64,000 nt of DNA, taken from positions 1-64,000 of the forward strand of contig NZ_JAAKEB010000008.1 of NCBI RefSeq assembly GCF_011038965.1. The letters are read 5' to 3'. The stretch's first letter is position 1. Every line of letters begins with the position of its first letter. Source of the stretch: Adlercreutzia sp. ZJ141 (GTDB taxonomy: Bacteria > Actinomycetota > Coriobacteriia > Coriobacteriales > Eggerthellaceae). Shown piece after piece: positions 18,521 through 27,626 of the stretch. The translations under genes and the position numbers were made by a program. The notes under the pieces are model-generated. The model did no database searches, had not been told where the DNA came from, and saw only the letters and a program-made list of their open reading frames with translations.

Positions 18521-19478
18521 TGGTTTCCAGTACGAAGTAACCAAGCACAAGCGCGCCTACCACAATACGATACCAACCAAACACCGTGAAGTCGTTCTTT
18601 TTGATGTAACCCATAAGGAACTTAATCGACACCACCGACATCACGAAAGCGGTGACAACACCCACCACCAACACGACGACTTCCGTAGTGGTCATGGCGA
18701 TTCCCGCCAGCACGAACTTGACAGCCTTCAGGCATCCCCACCCAAACATAACAGGAATAGCCAAGAAGAACGTGAACTCGGCCGCCGCCGTGCGCGAGCA
18801 GCCACACAACATGCCACCGATGATGGTGGAGCCGCTGCGGCTGGTTCCAGGGATAATGGCGAGCACTTGAAAAAGACCAATCTTGAGTGCGGTCTTCCAA
18901 TCGATGTCATCGACAGTGGCAACCTTGAACAGCTGCCGCTCGGCCGCCGCTTCAAGTTCGACGTCCGACATTACTACAGGATCACCGATGCGTGCATGCT
19001 TGCCGCGCGGACGCGTCATGCTTTGGGCTTCGGCGAAAAGCATCGACTTTGCCTCGTTTAAGCGACGGCGATTGCGGCGCTCAAGCACAATGAAGACAAC
19101 ACCGTACAGCACAAGCATAGCCGCCACAGTCACCTTGTTGTAGAAATGCTCGTTCACCCAATCGTCCAGCGCGAAACCAAAAACGGCGGCAGGAATACAG
19201 CCAACCACCACCATGCCCCACAGCCGCCAGGTACTGCGACGCTCATCAGGCGTCTTACGCGGACTAAACGGGTTGAGCTTATGGAAGTACAAAATGAGTA
19301 CCGCCATAATGGCACCCAACTGGATAACCACCAGAAACAGCGCCAGAAACTCATCAGACACCTGCAGCTTCACGAACTCGTCAACCAAGATCATATGCCC
19401 GGTCGATGAAATGGGAAGCCACTCGGTAATACCCTCAACAATGCCGATGAGCATCGATTTCAATGCTTCGATAATCAT
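18504..19478 (-). CDS. uppP: Undecaprenyl-diphosphatase
   Basis: 324 residues, about 50 more than typical. Integral membrane enzyme (BacA type) that recycles undecaprenyl pyrophosphate, the lipid carrier for peptidoglycan. The catalytic motifs are GIVEGITEWLPISSTGHMIL near the N-terminus and IPGTSRSGSTIIGGMLCG near residue 210. The extra length is a hydrophilic cytoplasmic insert at about residues 133-185 (RRRLNEAKSMLF to VATVDDIDWKTA) between the two conserved halves. AAAGG lies upstream of ATG 19478. Confidence 0.95.
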   Translation of the reverse strand: MIIEALKSMLIGIVEGITEWLPISSTGHMILVDEFVKLQVSDEFLALFLVVIQLGAIMAVLILYFHKLNPFSPRKTPDERRSTWRLWGMVVVGCIPAAVFGFALDDWVNEHFYNKVTVAAMLVLYGVVFIVLERRNRRRLNEAKSMLFAEAQSMTRPRGKHARIGDPVVMSDVELEAAAERQLFKVATVDDIDWKTALKIGLFQVLAIIPGTSRSGSTIIGGMLCGCSRTAAAEFTFFLAIPVMFGWGCLKAVKFVLAGIAMTTTEVVVLVVGVVTAFVMSVVSIKFLMGYIKKNDFTVFGWYRIVVGALVLGYFVLETMGLLP

Positions 19479-19587
19479 AGTCGCGCACCTTTGCGATCGG
19501 TTTTAAGCGAAAACACTCACGCAGTATACCAATGCTCGCTTACAAGCCGCCGCCCATGCGAGCGAAACGCTGCGTTTATCCGCATTC

Positions 19588-19731
19588 CTTGCGTATTCTT
19601 CTTTCCCTGGCTCTTCCTCTGCCACCTTCCTTCTCTGGTCATTTCTCTTCCTCCGGATCATCCCCTTTTCCCTTGACTTTTCCCTTCTTCCCCTCCCCTT
19701 CTTTTCCCTTCTCGTTTACTCCCCGTGCATT
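19588..19731. other. Polypyrimidine tract between uppP and the MFS gene
   Basis: The plus strand is very largely C and T for about 140 bp, with CTTCC, TTTCCC and CCCCTCCC-like blocks and few purines. It lies between divergently transcribed genes and encodes nothing recognisable. No terminator or promoter consensus was seen inside it. Confidence 0.7.
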
Positions 19732-19838
19732 TTCAAAATGACGAATTCTCATGCGCCATTTCGTGCGCAGACGGCGAAGTGCGCGGTATTATGCGCTGCA
19801 ACAGGTAACTCCGATTAAGAAAGCGACGTGAAACCGGC

Positions 19839-21077
19839 ATGGAAAACGCGATCCGTGCAACCAACAACAGCCGTGCAGGATTCGCCGTAGCGACCATAAC
19901 CTTCGTGGTTGCTTTCGTGAGCAGCAACGTTCCCGTACCCCTGTACGCAACCATTCAGGCGGCCAACCCCTCCATCACCGACGCGCACGTGTCGCTAACT
20001 ATGTTCACCTATCTTCTGGGCGTGACAGTGATGCTACTGTTCTCGGGCAGACTGTCCGATGCCATCGGCCGAAAAGCGCCCACCGTGGCCTGCATGCTGT
20101 TCGGAGCTATCGGCTGCGCAATGTTCCTGCGCATCGATGGGGCCGTATCGCTACTGACAGCTCGACTGATGCAAGGCATCGCCTGCGGGCTTGCCATGGG
20201 ACCGGTAAGCGCGCTGATTATCGACTTAGCTGACGAACGACACGAGGCATTGGCGCGCACCATCGTCGGCACGTTCGCCATGCTGGGCGTATCAATCGGC
20301 TCGGTAAGCATCGGACTGTGGAACTTGGTGGTGACTGACTACGCTCCTGTACTGATTGCCGTCATCGTGCTGCAGGTTATCTGTGCGGCAGCCGTGCTCG
20401 TGGTACCCGAGACAGTGCCAAAAGACGAGCGGATCCCCTTGGCAAGCGTCGTGCGCGCTCCTATTTCTATCCCCAAGAACGTACGATCGGTGTTTCCCGT
20501 AGCCGCCATCGCATACGTGTCGGCATGGGGCATGGGAACCTATTACCAGGCGTTTAGCTCACTAGTCGCAGCTGACACATTCGGTAATATGAGCACATTG
20601 CTCGCGGCGATAGTCCTGTCGCTTGCCATGTGCCCAAGCTGCTTGGGTGGCCCTCTTGAAGCCCGTCTGCCGAAGGGAGTATCGCTTCGGGTTGGCATGT
20701 GGCTGTTTTTGGCATCGACCATTGCCATGTGCGTTTTCATGAGCACGACAATGCTCGTGCCGTTTTTGGCGTCGGTAGGCGTGTTCAGCTTGTCAATGGG
20801 AATCTCTCTGTCAGGCAGCTTGCGCATCCTGTTCGCCGCCGATCCTCATACGGGCAGCGCGTCGATCATATCGTCCATCAACTTGGCGGCATACGTGGGG
20901 TGCAGCGTGCTTAACGCCGGCATGAGCGCGATCGTGAACGACATCGGACTCTTCGGCACGCTGCTCGCAGTGTCGGCGCTCTGTGTAGCAAGCGTGTTTA
21001 TGTGCGTGTTCTTGAGTAAGCGGATGGAGAAGCGCGAGCAGCAAGTGGCGGCAAGCGTCAGCGGGCATGCGGCGTAG
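19839..21077 (+). CDS. MFS transporter (drug/metabolite exporter type)
   Basis: 412 residues, about twelve membrane segments. The loop between segments 2 and 3 has the MFS motif A variant FSGRLSDAIGRKAP; VSALIIDLADERHEALARTIVG follows in segment 5. The short N-terminus and overall size match the DHA-type exporters; substrate unknown. It is preceded by the pyrimidine tract and has no clear operon partner. Confidence 0.88.
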   Translation: MENAIRATNNSRAGFAVATITFVVAFVSSNVPVPLYATIQAANPSITDAHVSLTMFTYLLGVTVMLLFSGRLSDAIGRKAPTVACMLFGAIGCAMFLRIDGAVSLLTARLMQGIACGLAMGPVSALIIDLADERHEALARTIVGTFAMLGVSIGSVSIGLWNLVVTDYAPVLIAVIVLQVICAAAVLVVPETVPKDERIPLASVVRAPISIPKNVRSVFPVAAIAYVSAWGMGTYYQAFSSLVAADTFGNMSTLLAAIVLSLAMCPSCLGGPLEARLPKGVSLRVGMWLFLASTIAMCVFMSTTMLVPFLASVGVFSLSMGISLSGSLRILFAADPHTGSASIISSINLAAYVGCSVLNAGMSAIVNDIGLFGTLLAVSALCVASVFMCVFLSKRMEKREQQVAASVSGHAA

Positions 21078-21311
21078 CGAAAGCCGCAGGCGAGCATGCT
21101 GGTTGCGGCAGGCGACCGCGAGCGCGCAGGTTATGGCAACAGGAACTGTGAGCGTGCGGCAAGCGCTAGCGAGTAAACCTGACGTCACACACCGACAGAT
21201 GGTCTGCGCATTTCCGTGCCTTCCCGTATATTTCCGCGCCCTCTTTTCCGTATTTGTGTAAGATGGTCACGTTTGAATTATCTTGTTCCGCAGCAACCGA
21301 AGGAGCATTTC

Positions 21312-22949
21312 GTGGCCAGCACAGCACCCGATCAGAAAGTACTCGTTTTCGACTTCGGAGCCCAATACGGACAGCTCATCGCGCGGCGCGTGCGCGATCT
21401 GGGCGTATACTCGGAAATCGTTGCGTGCGACACCACCGCCGACGAAGTGCGCGCGGCGGCACCAGCGGCTATCATCTTAAGCGGCGGCCCGGCGAGCGTG
21501 TACGCCGAAGACGCCCCGCAAATCGACCCCGACGTGCTGGCACTCGGCATACCCGTGCTGGGATTTTGCTACGGACAACAGATTATGGCCGCGACGCTCG
21601 GCGGCAAAGTAGGCAAAACCGAGAAGGGCGAGTACGGCCCCGCGCCACTGTTCCGCTGCGCGGGTTCAGCGCTCTACGAAGGCACACCCGAGAAGCAGAC
21701 AGTATGGATGAGCCATCGCGACGCCGTAACCGAAGCACCTGCAGGCTTCGTAGTAACAGCTACGACCGATGTGTGTCCGGTGGCTTCAATGGAATGCGCT
21801 GAGCGCAAGCTGTACGCCACACAGTTCCACCCCGAAGTGCGCCATACGCCGCATGGTAACAAGCTGCTGGAGAATTTCCTCTTCGGCATCTGCGGTCTTG
21901 AGCGAAACTGGAGCATGGATTCCATCATCGAGGACAGCGTAACAGCCATCCACGAGCGCGTGGGAGAAGGCCGCGTGATTCTAGGGCTTTCGGGCGGTGT
22001 TGATTCAAGTGTGGTAGCCGCGCTGTGTGCCCGCGCCATTGGCAAGCAGTTGACCTGCGTGTTCGTAAATCACGGACTGTTGCGCAAGAACGAGCCCGAA
22101 GAGGTTGAAGCGGTGTTTACCGAGCAATTCGACGTGGATTTCGTACACGTGCACGCCGAAGAGCGCTACACACAGCTGCTGGCGGGCGTATGCGATCCGG
22201 AAGAAAAACGCCGGATCATTGGTACGCAGTTTTGGAACGAGTTCTTCGCCGTAGCAAAGAACCTTGCTGAAGACGGCAGGCCGGTGAAGTTTTTGGCGCA
22301 AGGCACTATCTACCCCGACATCATCGAAAGCGGCGCGCGCAAGACCGGCGGCAAAGCGTCTACTATCAAGAGTCACCACAACCTGATCCCGTTCCCCGAG
22401 GGTGTTCATTTCGATCTCATTGAACCGCTAGACCACTTCTTTAAAGACGAGGTGCGCGCACTCGGCACAGCGCTTGGGCTTCCCGATCACATCGTGCAGC
22501 GTCAGCCGTTCCCTGGCCCGGGTTTGGCCATCCGCATCATTGGCGAGGTGACGCCCGAAAAGCTGGAAATCTTGAAGAGCGCCGATGCTATTGTGCGTGA
22601 AGAACTGGACGCATACAATAAACAGCTGTTTGCCCAGATGGGCGCGCGTGGTGGCGAGGTGAGGCGCGAAGCGGCGGGCGGCCCCGAAGTGGAGCGCCCC
22701 GTATGGCAGTATTTCGCCGTGCTGCCCGATATTCGCAGCGTCGGCGTGATGGGTGACGAGCGCACGTACGCGCGCCCCATTATTTTGCGTGCGGTAGAGA
22801 GCACCGATGCCATGACCGCCGACTGGGCACGCCTGCCCTACGACGTGCTCGCGCGCGTGAGTTCGCGTATTGTGGCGGAAGTGCCCGGTGTGAACCGCGT
22901 AGTGTACGATATAACGTCGAAACCGCCAAGCACGATCGAGTGGGAATAA
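21312..22949 (+). CDS. guaA: GMP synthase (glutamine-hydrolysing)
   Basis: 545 residues from GTG 21312, which has GAAGGAGC five bases upstream. Converts XMP to GMP. The class I amidotransferase domain has VLGFCYGQQ with the nucleophilic Cys, and QFHPEV with His and Glu. The ATP-pyrophosphatase domain has [15 protein letters not shown]. The C-terminal dimerisation domain ends KPPSTIEWE, the family's normal end. The last codons form one copy of a 17-bp direct repeat, so the gene's 3' end is the integration site for the island that follows. Confidence 0.98.
   Translation: MASTAPDQKVLVFDFGAQYGQLIARRVRDLGVYSEIVACDTTADEVRAAAPAAIILSGGPASVYAEDAPQIDPDVLALGIPVLGFCYGQQIMAATLGGKVGKTEKGEYGPAPLFRCAGSALYEGTPEKQTVWMSHRDAVTEAPAGFVVTATTDVCPVASMECAERKLYATQFHPEVRHTPHGNKLLENFLFGICGLERNWSMDSIIEDSVTAIHERVGEGRVILGLSGGVDSSVVAALCARAIGKQLTCVFVNHGLLRKNEPEEVEAVFTEQFDVDFVHVHAEERYTQLLAGVCDPEEKRRIIGTQFWNEFFAVAKNLAEDGRPVKFLAQGTIYPDIIESGARKTGGKASTIKSHHNLIPFPEGVHFDLIEPLDHFFKDEVRALGTALGLPDHIVQRQPFPGPGLAIRIIGEVTPEKLEILKSADAIVREELDAYNKQLFAQMGARGGEVRREAAGGPEVERPVWQYFAVLPDIRSVGVMGDERTYARPIILRAVESTDAMTADWARLPYDVLARVSSRIVAEVPGVNRVVYDITSKPPSTIEWE
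22932..22948 (+). repeat. attL-like direct repeat at the guaA 3' end
   Basis: ACGATCGAGTGGGAATA lies within the last 18 bp of guaA and is repeated exactly at 29174-29190, 6.2 kb away. The guaA 3' end is a known target of site-specific integrases of genomic islands. The intervening DNA has accessory cargo and different base composition. Confidence 0.8.
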
Positions 22950-23257
22950 TCTACTAGCAAAAAGCACCCCGCCTGAACTGGCGTTTCCGCCCGCTGACCT
23001 GGGCAATCCTTACAATATATGATAGTCGCGCAGGTCAGGAGAGTGGTGTCATTGCCACCGGGTTGCCACCGTTTTTTGATAAAAATAATAATTTTGCACC
23101 GCGCAAGGCGGGCTGGTTGTCAATACCATCTATGTGGAATTTGCGCGCGGTTAGGCACATAAATTAGAGCTTGCGGAATGTCATGCCAATGACCTGATGG
23201 CTAGATTAGTTATAAGGTCTATGGAGTAGAATATGTTCGCATAGTGATTGGAGCTGT
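22950..23257. other. Gene-free left end of the guaA island
   Basis: About 300 bp without a supported gene. It contains an A/T-rich stretch (TTTTTTGATAAAAATAATAATTTTG region, 23070-23095) and repeated TTGCCACCG words at about 23051 and 23063. Integrases often lie next to such an end, but no integrase reading frame or fragment is recognisable here. Confidence 0.5.
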
Positions 23258-23404
23258 ATGGCTAACGACAGCAAAATGCTCACGAAGTCAAAGAGCAAGA
23301 TAAACAACGATGAGTTTTATACTCTGTTTGAAGACATAGCGGCTGAACTGCCGAACTATAAGGAGTACCTGAGTGGCAAGCGACTACCCTTCCCATCCTC
23401 CTAG
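23258..23404 (+). CDS. Small hypothetical protein upstream of the XRE gene
   Basis: 48 residues starting MANDSKMLTKSKSKINNDEF, charged, no membrane segment. GGAGC lies three bases before the ATG. Its 3' end overlaps the probable GTG start of the XRE regulator by 32 bp, and the AAGGAG that would serve the regulator is inside it, which suggests translational coupling. No family recognised. Confidence 0.45.
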   Translation: MANDSKMLTKSKSKINNDEFYTLFEDIAAELPNYKEYLSGKRLPFPSS

Positions 23405-23836
23405 GCTGGGAGAGCTCGTGAAAAGGCTCAGGAAGGCCTCGGGAATCACCCAGGAAGAACTTGCCGACGCTGCCGGCGTAAGCGTTTTCTCCGTGAGGAG
23501 CTACGAGCAGGGAAAACGCACGCCAACGATGAGCAGCGCGTAGCTATCGCCAAAGCGCTTGGCGTGCCGCCAGAAGTTCTGATCGATTTCGGCATCACCA
23601 ATCCCAACGAGGCGTTTCATTATCTGATGGAACTTGCGCATATCTATTACATGGCGCCTCAGATGCGCAGCATCGGACCCGTTATTGCGATGGATGAGAA
23701 TTTGATTGCTATCGGCCTTCCTAAGAGGTCCGACCTAACCAAGCTGCTAGGCGATTGGCACGTTGCCTGGATTGAGTTCCAGGAGACCGGTGACGCCGCA
23801 GCTTATCAATATTGGCAGGATCATTACGAGGGATAA
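23373..23836 (+). pseudogene. XRE-family helix-turn-helix regulator, frameshifted
   Basis: From GTG 23373 (AAGGAG seven bases upstream) the frame reads LGELVKRLRKASGITQEELA, DAAGVSVFSVRSYEQGKRTPT and then hits TAG at 23541. The next frame, from about 23528, continues DEQRVAIAKALGVPPEVLID and runs to 23836. Together they make a normal XRE protein of about 155 residues, so a single base has been lost near 23527. It sits directly before the OLD-like nuclease gene (11 bp gap) and was probably its regulator. Either real inactivation or a sequencing error would give this picture. Confidence 0.8.
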
Positions 23837-23847
23837 GGAGAATCGAA

Positions 23848-25062
23848 GTGAGAAAAGTGACTTCTGAAGAAACTGCGAACGGAAGCATCCGCATAGTTAT
23901 AGGGCCTAATGGATATGGAAAGACAACTTACCTCAACGAGGAAAAAGCGAGACGCGAAGAAGCTGGCGAGACCATATTTTTCATTCCATCGGAAATAAAA
24001 CTTTTGGATGAGGTAAAAGATACCGTTGATTCTTCGCAAACAATGGAGTTTTTGCTTACGGAGCTTCTTGAGACGCCAGAATATCTAGCAAAAAGGGATG
24101 CATTGTTTGAGGAAGCCGACAGGATAATCGAGGGCAATGTCTGTCGGATGAATTTGTTGCTTGAAGAGATCCTTCTGCTGAACGGGTCAACTAGGTCAAA
24201 AGACTTTATTGCCCCAAACTCAAAACGGGTCGTAAAAAACTTGATTTCCATAGGACAGGATGATGTCAAGAAAAAGATGGGCAGTGGCCAACGGATGCAT
24301 CTTCTGCTAAAGCTGGCGTCGCAAAGCTGCAGAGATTACATATTTCTAGATGAACCAGAGAAATATTCCCATCCGTCTCTGTTGAACATAACCGCATCCC
24401 TCATCAATGATCTCGTGAATAAGGGTAAGCATGTCTATTTAGCAACTCATTCTCCCAAACTCATTTCAATGCTGACTTTTGATTATGCTGATTTGCGTTT
24501 GATTAACGATGACACCCATGCTTTGAAGGAAATTCCTTTCGACAGTGCCGTCGAGGAAGCCTCGGTGCATTTCAACGTTGGGGCAATGGAAAAGAAGTTC
24601 AAGCGCTATTATACAAGCGGCGCATCCCTAAAAGAGAGTATAGCGAGAAGGCACAACCGGTATTTTATTGAAGCATTGTTTTCAAAACGTATCTATCTCT
24701 GCGAAGGCGCAAATGATGAGCTATTAGTCAATGCCGCGCTGCAGAAATTCGGTGGCTACTACGGCGACTATAGCGTGTTTAAGGTGTGGGGTAAAACGAA
24801 CCTTCCAGTGTTCGCGCAGCTATTTCAGGATTTAGGGATTGACCTGATATGTCTCTTTGATGTCGATGATGAAGCAAAACCTCGGCACAAAGAGGCGAAT
24901 GCTGCTATTAGAGCAACTGTCCCAGCAGGAAAGATTATTGAAATGACTCCAAATCTCGAGGCCGAAACAGGCTACGTCGGGGAAAAAGCAGACGCTCTTG
25001 CTTTGATGGACCATCTTGAGGAGATAGAGCTTGATCATAAGTTCAACCTCTCCGAGATCTAG
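23848..25062 (+). CDS. OLD-like ATPase with C-terminal TOPRIM nuclease domain
   Basis: 404 residues from GTG 23848 (AAGGAG seven bases upstream). ABC-type ATPase: Walker A VIGPNGYGKTTYL, signature-like KMGSGQRMHLLLKL, Walker B YIFLDEPEKYSHP, and switch His in LATHSPKLIS. After residue 290 a TOPRIM domain follows: RIYLCEGANDELLV with the conserved Glu, and LICLFDVDDEAK with the DxD. This order is that of OLD-family nucleases, several of which act in phage defence (for example Gabija GajA and PARIS-type proteins). No UvrD-type partner is present. It lies on the guaA island next to a regulator and an Abi_2 gene. Confidence 0.85.
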   Translation: MRKVTSEETANGSIRIVIGPNGYGKTTYLNEEKARREEAGETIFFIPSEIKLLDEVKDTVDSSQTMEFLLTELLETPEYLAKRDALFEEADRIIEGNVCRMNLLLEEILLLNGSTRSKDFIAPNSKRVVKNLISIGQDDVKKKMGSGQRMHLLLKLASQSCRDYIFLDEPEKYSHPSLLNITASLINDLVNKGKHVYLATHSPKLISMLTFDYADLRLINDDTHALKEIPFDSAVEEASVHFNVGAMEKKFKRYYTSGASLKESIARRHNRYFIEALFSKRIYLCEGANDELLVNAALQKFGGYYGDYSVFKVWGKTNLPVFAQLFQDLGIDLICLFDVDDEAKPRHKEANAAIRATVPAGKIIEMTPNLEAETGYVGEKADALALMDHLEEIELDHKFNLSEI

Positions 25063-25226
25063 AGACGAAAAAAGCAATGGGATGAAAGCTGGAATCGTTG
25101 GGTGGGATTGCAGCATGATTACCATTTGTGAAATACCAAAGAAAAGCATTCACATTGCAGCGCTGCTGGTTTAAACTGGCTTCAGTGAAACAGTCCCCGT
25201 GGACTCTAAGTGAGGCGGGGACAAAG

Positions 25227-25262
25227 AAGGGTCGTTAGCTTGCTGGCGGCCCTTTGATTTTC
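25227..25262 (+). terminator. Terminator or attenuator hairpin before the Abi_2 gene
   Basis: AAGGGTCG at 25227-25234 pairs with CGGCCCTT at 25247-25254, one G-T pair, followed by TGATTTTC. It closes the OLD gene transcript or attenuates transcription into the Abi_2 gene that starts 15 bp later. Confidence 0.6.
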
Positions 25263-25276
25263 ATTAGGAGGATGAG

Positions 25277-26185
25277 TTGAAGGGTTTCAAGACAATTGAG
25301 GAGCAGATCGCTCTTCTCGAATCCAGGGGCATGATCGTCGGCAGCGATGCGGCAACAATCCTTCTTCGCGAAAACTACTACGCCGTCATCAACGGTTACA
25401 AAGACCCGTTTCTCGACAAAGCAGCAATGCAGTCAAGCGCCGATGACGTGTACCTTGCCGGAACCCGATTCGACTGGCTTTACGGTCTTTTCAAGCTCGA
25501 CCGAGAACTTCGCCAAATCACCTTCAGCTACCTCATTCAGGCCGAAGCGGCGCTCAAGACAGCCACCGTCTACGCCTTCTGCGACAAGAACCGAGGTATC
25601 TCCGATTATCTGGACGAAAGCTCTTTCTGCGAGCCGAAAGACATCCTTGTCCCCAAGGCTTTCAGGAAAAACAAGGTCGCTTTGCATAAAGGAAACCTGC
25701 AGCGATTGATGGGAGTCCTCAAGGGCAAACTGGACCCCGATAAACCGCACAGGCCGTTCACAGAGCACTACCTTCAAGCTTACGGAGAGGTTCCGTTGTG
25801 GGTGCTCTCTAATGATTTGACCTTCGGCAACATGTCCCACTTCTATCAGCTGATGAAGAGGGGTGAGCAGAACGCTGTTTGCAAGCATCTGTCCGAAACG
25901 ACGCTTCGAGGGACAAAAGATAAGAGGGTGACGCCCCATGACGTCTTGAGGGCGTACGAGGTTCTGGTTCATTTCAGGAACCTTTGCGCCCACGATGAAC
26001 GTCTTTACTGCGCTATGAAAGACAACGATACTTACGCAACGATGCTTCGAGTCCTTGAAATCGCTCTTCCGAAAACCACCATTGAGACTATGAAGGGCGA
26101 ATTACACGACCTTCTTGAGAAATATCAGGATCAGCTGCATGTGATTACGGTGTCTGATTTGCAAACTCAGCTTAGCTTGGATTAG
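25277..26185 (+). CDS. Abi_2-family abortive infection protein (AbiD/F-like, HEPN)
   Basis: 302 residues from TTG 25277, with AGGAGG five bases upstream. The family signature is present: KTIEEQIALLESRGMI, ENYYAVINGYKDPF, FDWLYGLFKLDRELRQITF, and the C-terminal HEPN motif RNLCAHDERLY, whose Arg and His (RNxxxH) are the presumed RNase residues. Abi_2 proteins are distantly related to the HEPN domains of Cas13 and act in abortive phage infection. It is an intact, separately terminated gene on the guaA island. Confidence 0.88.
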   Translation: MKGFKTIEEQIALLESRGMIVGSDAATILLRENYYAVINGYKDPFLDKAAMQSSADDVYLAGTRFDWLYGLFKLDRELRQITFSYLIQAEAALKTATVYAFCDKNRGISDYLDESSFCEPKDILVPKAFRKNKVALHKGNLQRLMGVLKGKLDPDKPHRPFTEHYLQAYGEVPLWVLSNDLTFGNMSHFYQLMKRGEQNAVCKHLSETTLRGTKDKRVTPHDVLRAYEVLVHFRNLCAHDERLYCAMKDNDTYATMLRVLEIALPKTTIETMKGELHDLLEKYQDQLHVITVSDLQTQLSLD

Positions 26186-26395
26186 CTTATCTGGGCTAGC
26201 TTCCATTTAGTTCCCAAGCACCATAAAGTCGGTAACGCTTGGGGGAAATTGTGCATACTTCGTTTGACTGGTGTAAACATAAGATTCAGCTTATCGCAGT
26301 AGAATAGAAGTAGCTTGTGCTTACGCAGCGAGCAATCCTCCACATGCAAACTCGTATAGAAAGTTGCCATTGTAAAACGTCAAGAAGGGCAGAAT

Positions 26396-26566
26396 ATGAC
26401 AGATCGGCAATGGAAAGAACTTGCGAAGTGGTGTTTGGACAACGGACAACGAAAATTAACCAAAGATGAAAAGGAAATAATAAAAGCTGCAATTGATCAA
26501 GCGGACAGTTTGGAAGAAATGGCACAAATAGCCTCCCTTAGCTTGATTATTGATTCAAATAGGTAA
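26396..26566 (+). CDS. Small hypothetical protein
   Basis: 56 residues, MTDRQWKELAKWCLDNGQRK and then a charged amphipathic helix (LTKDEKEIIKAAIDQADSLE). AAGGGC lies five bases before the ATG. AT-rich relative to the chromosome, like the neighbouring Abi_2 and OLD genes. No family recognised; helical composition suggests a small regulator or antitoxin-like protein, but that is a guess. Confidence 0.5.
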   Translation: MTDRQWKELAKWCLDNGQRKLTKDEKEIIKAAIDQADSLEEMAQIASLSLIIDSNR

Positions 26567-26719
26567 ACGTTTTGATTATTCGCGCTGATTGCTCTCACTG
26601 ATTTCATATTTGTGCTCACCCATTTGCACCAGTGTGCGCACCCCGCCTAATAATCCGTTTTCACCAATGTGTTTGCTTCCTAGACTTGTTTAGTTTCGCC
26701 ATCTAGATAAGGAAAGGAA

Positions 26720-27235
26720 GTGATTTGTATGGCAAAGAAGATAGACGCCAGGCTCGTCCTGGAGCTACTCGGCAAGGGTATGTCGGGAAGGGAGATATCC
26801 CGAACCCGACACATCGCACCACAGAGGCGTACGGTATCTCCCGAGAGGACGTTCTGGGAAAAGGCGACCATCTTGCACAAGGAGACATTCCGCACAAACG
26901 GCAGGTTCCCTTCCAGGTATTCCCGTCACTACTACGACCTCTACAGGCTGGCGCATTCCAGTGTCAAAGAGAGGGCGCTAAGTGATACGGGGCTCCTTAA
27001 GAGCGTAGTTGATTTCAAGATGACGTTTTGTCGGTCGAACGCCGCTCGATATGATCTATGCGCTCCTGGAACGTTGAGGCTTGTACCTCCGGAAATTGCC
27101 ATGCCTCTGGTTGAGCAAGACTATGCATCCATGCAAAACATGATATTTGGCAGTGCTCCTGATTTCAGTGAACTGATGTCGGGCATTTCGGAGCTTGAAT
27201 CAGAGATCAATGACCTTGCGTCTGCAGAGGATTAG
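26720..27235 (+). pseudogene. Chimeric ORF: IS21-type transposase N-terminus joined to AbiEii C-terminus
   Basis: The first 30 residues (MAKKIDARLVLELLGKGMSG, then REISRTRHIA) resemble the N-terminal helix-turn-helix of IS21-family IstA. From about residue 41 the text becomes the C-terminal part of AbiEii nucleotidyltransferase toxins: SPERTFWEKATILHKE, YSRHYYDLYRLAHS, APGTLRLVPP, then DYASMQNMIFG. The nucleotidyltransferase motifs that belong at the AbiEii N-terminus are missing. The frame is continuous across the join. It is therefore a recombination product between an IS21 copy and an abiEii gene, not a functional toxin. Confidence 0.7.
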
Positions 27236-27260
27236 TTTTATGCGTATATCCGATGCCGAT

Positions 27261-27342
27261 GTTAATTCCTAAGCGCTGTTTCGCAATGTATTGAGCGGTA
27301 TGGAGTTAATCCTTGAGCACGGGTACGTCAATTCCTGGGCAC
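27261..27342. repeat. Three direct repeats resembling IS21-family terminal repeats
   Basis: GTTAATTCCTAAGCGC (27261), GTTAATCCTTGAGCAC (27305) and GTCAATTCCTGGGCAC (27327) are variants of one 16-bp word. IS21 elements carry such multiple subterminal repeats where transposase binds. They lie just past the IstA/AbiEii chimera, which supports an IS21 origin. A short open stretch after them (27361-27457) is not recognised. Confidence 0.5.
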
Positions 27343-27515
27343 TCTCATGATCATCCTGCATGGTAAAGACGACCGTGCTTGAGGCCGTACACGTGGGACG
27401 CCTCGTGCGCATTGCGCCGAAGAGCTACGAGGACCCGCTCGTAAGACGCGGCGCCTGAGGGTGCGAAGGGGCCTGCGAAAGCGTGCAGCCCTCATTTTCT
27501 CGAAGAATCACCAGG

Positions 27516-27552
27516 TCAGACTAACGGTGCCAATTTGGCACCGTTAGTCTGA
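27516..27552. repeat. Perfect palindrome upstream of abiE1
   Basis: 18-bp arms (left arm TCAGACTAACGGTGCCAA, 27516-27533; right arm 27535-27552) around a single T. It ends 74 bp before the AbiEi start. Its core recurs, with symmetric substitutions, at 28750-28776 on the other side of the module. Candidate operator or recombination site. Confidence 0.85.
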
Positions 27553-27626
27553 ACAGTCAGTTTCAACTTGTCGGCGCCATCACGTGAGCATTGCCAACTT
27601 GTATACATTTTTGCTAACATTCTGAC

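Noticed and set aside
22950-23257. Integrase gene next to guaA
   Set aside because: All six frames were read for tyrosine or serine recombinase motifs; none was seen in the 308 bp or elsewhere on the island.
23848-25062. Assignment of the OLD-like gene to Gabija or PARIS specifically
   Set aside because: No UvrD-like GajB partner follows, and there is no separate AriB; the family-level call is all the sequence supports.
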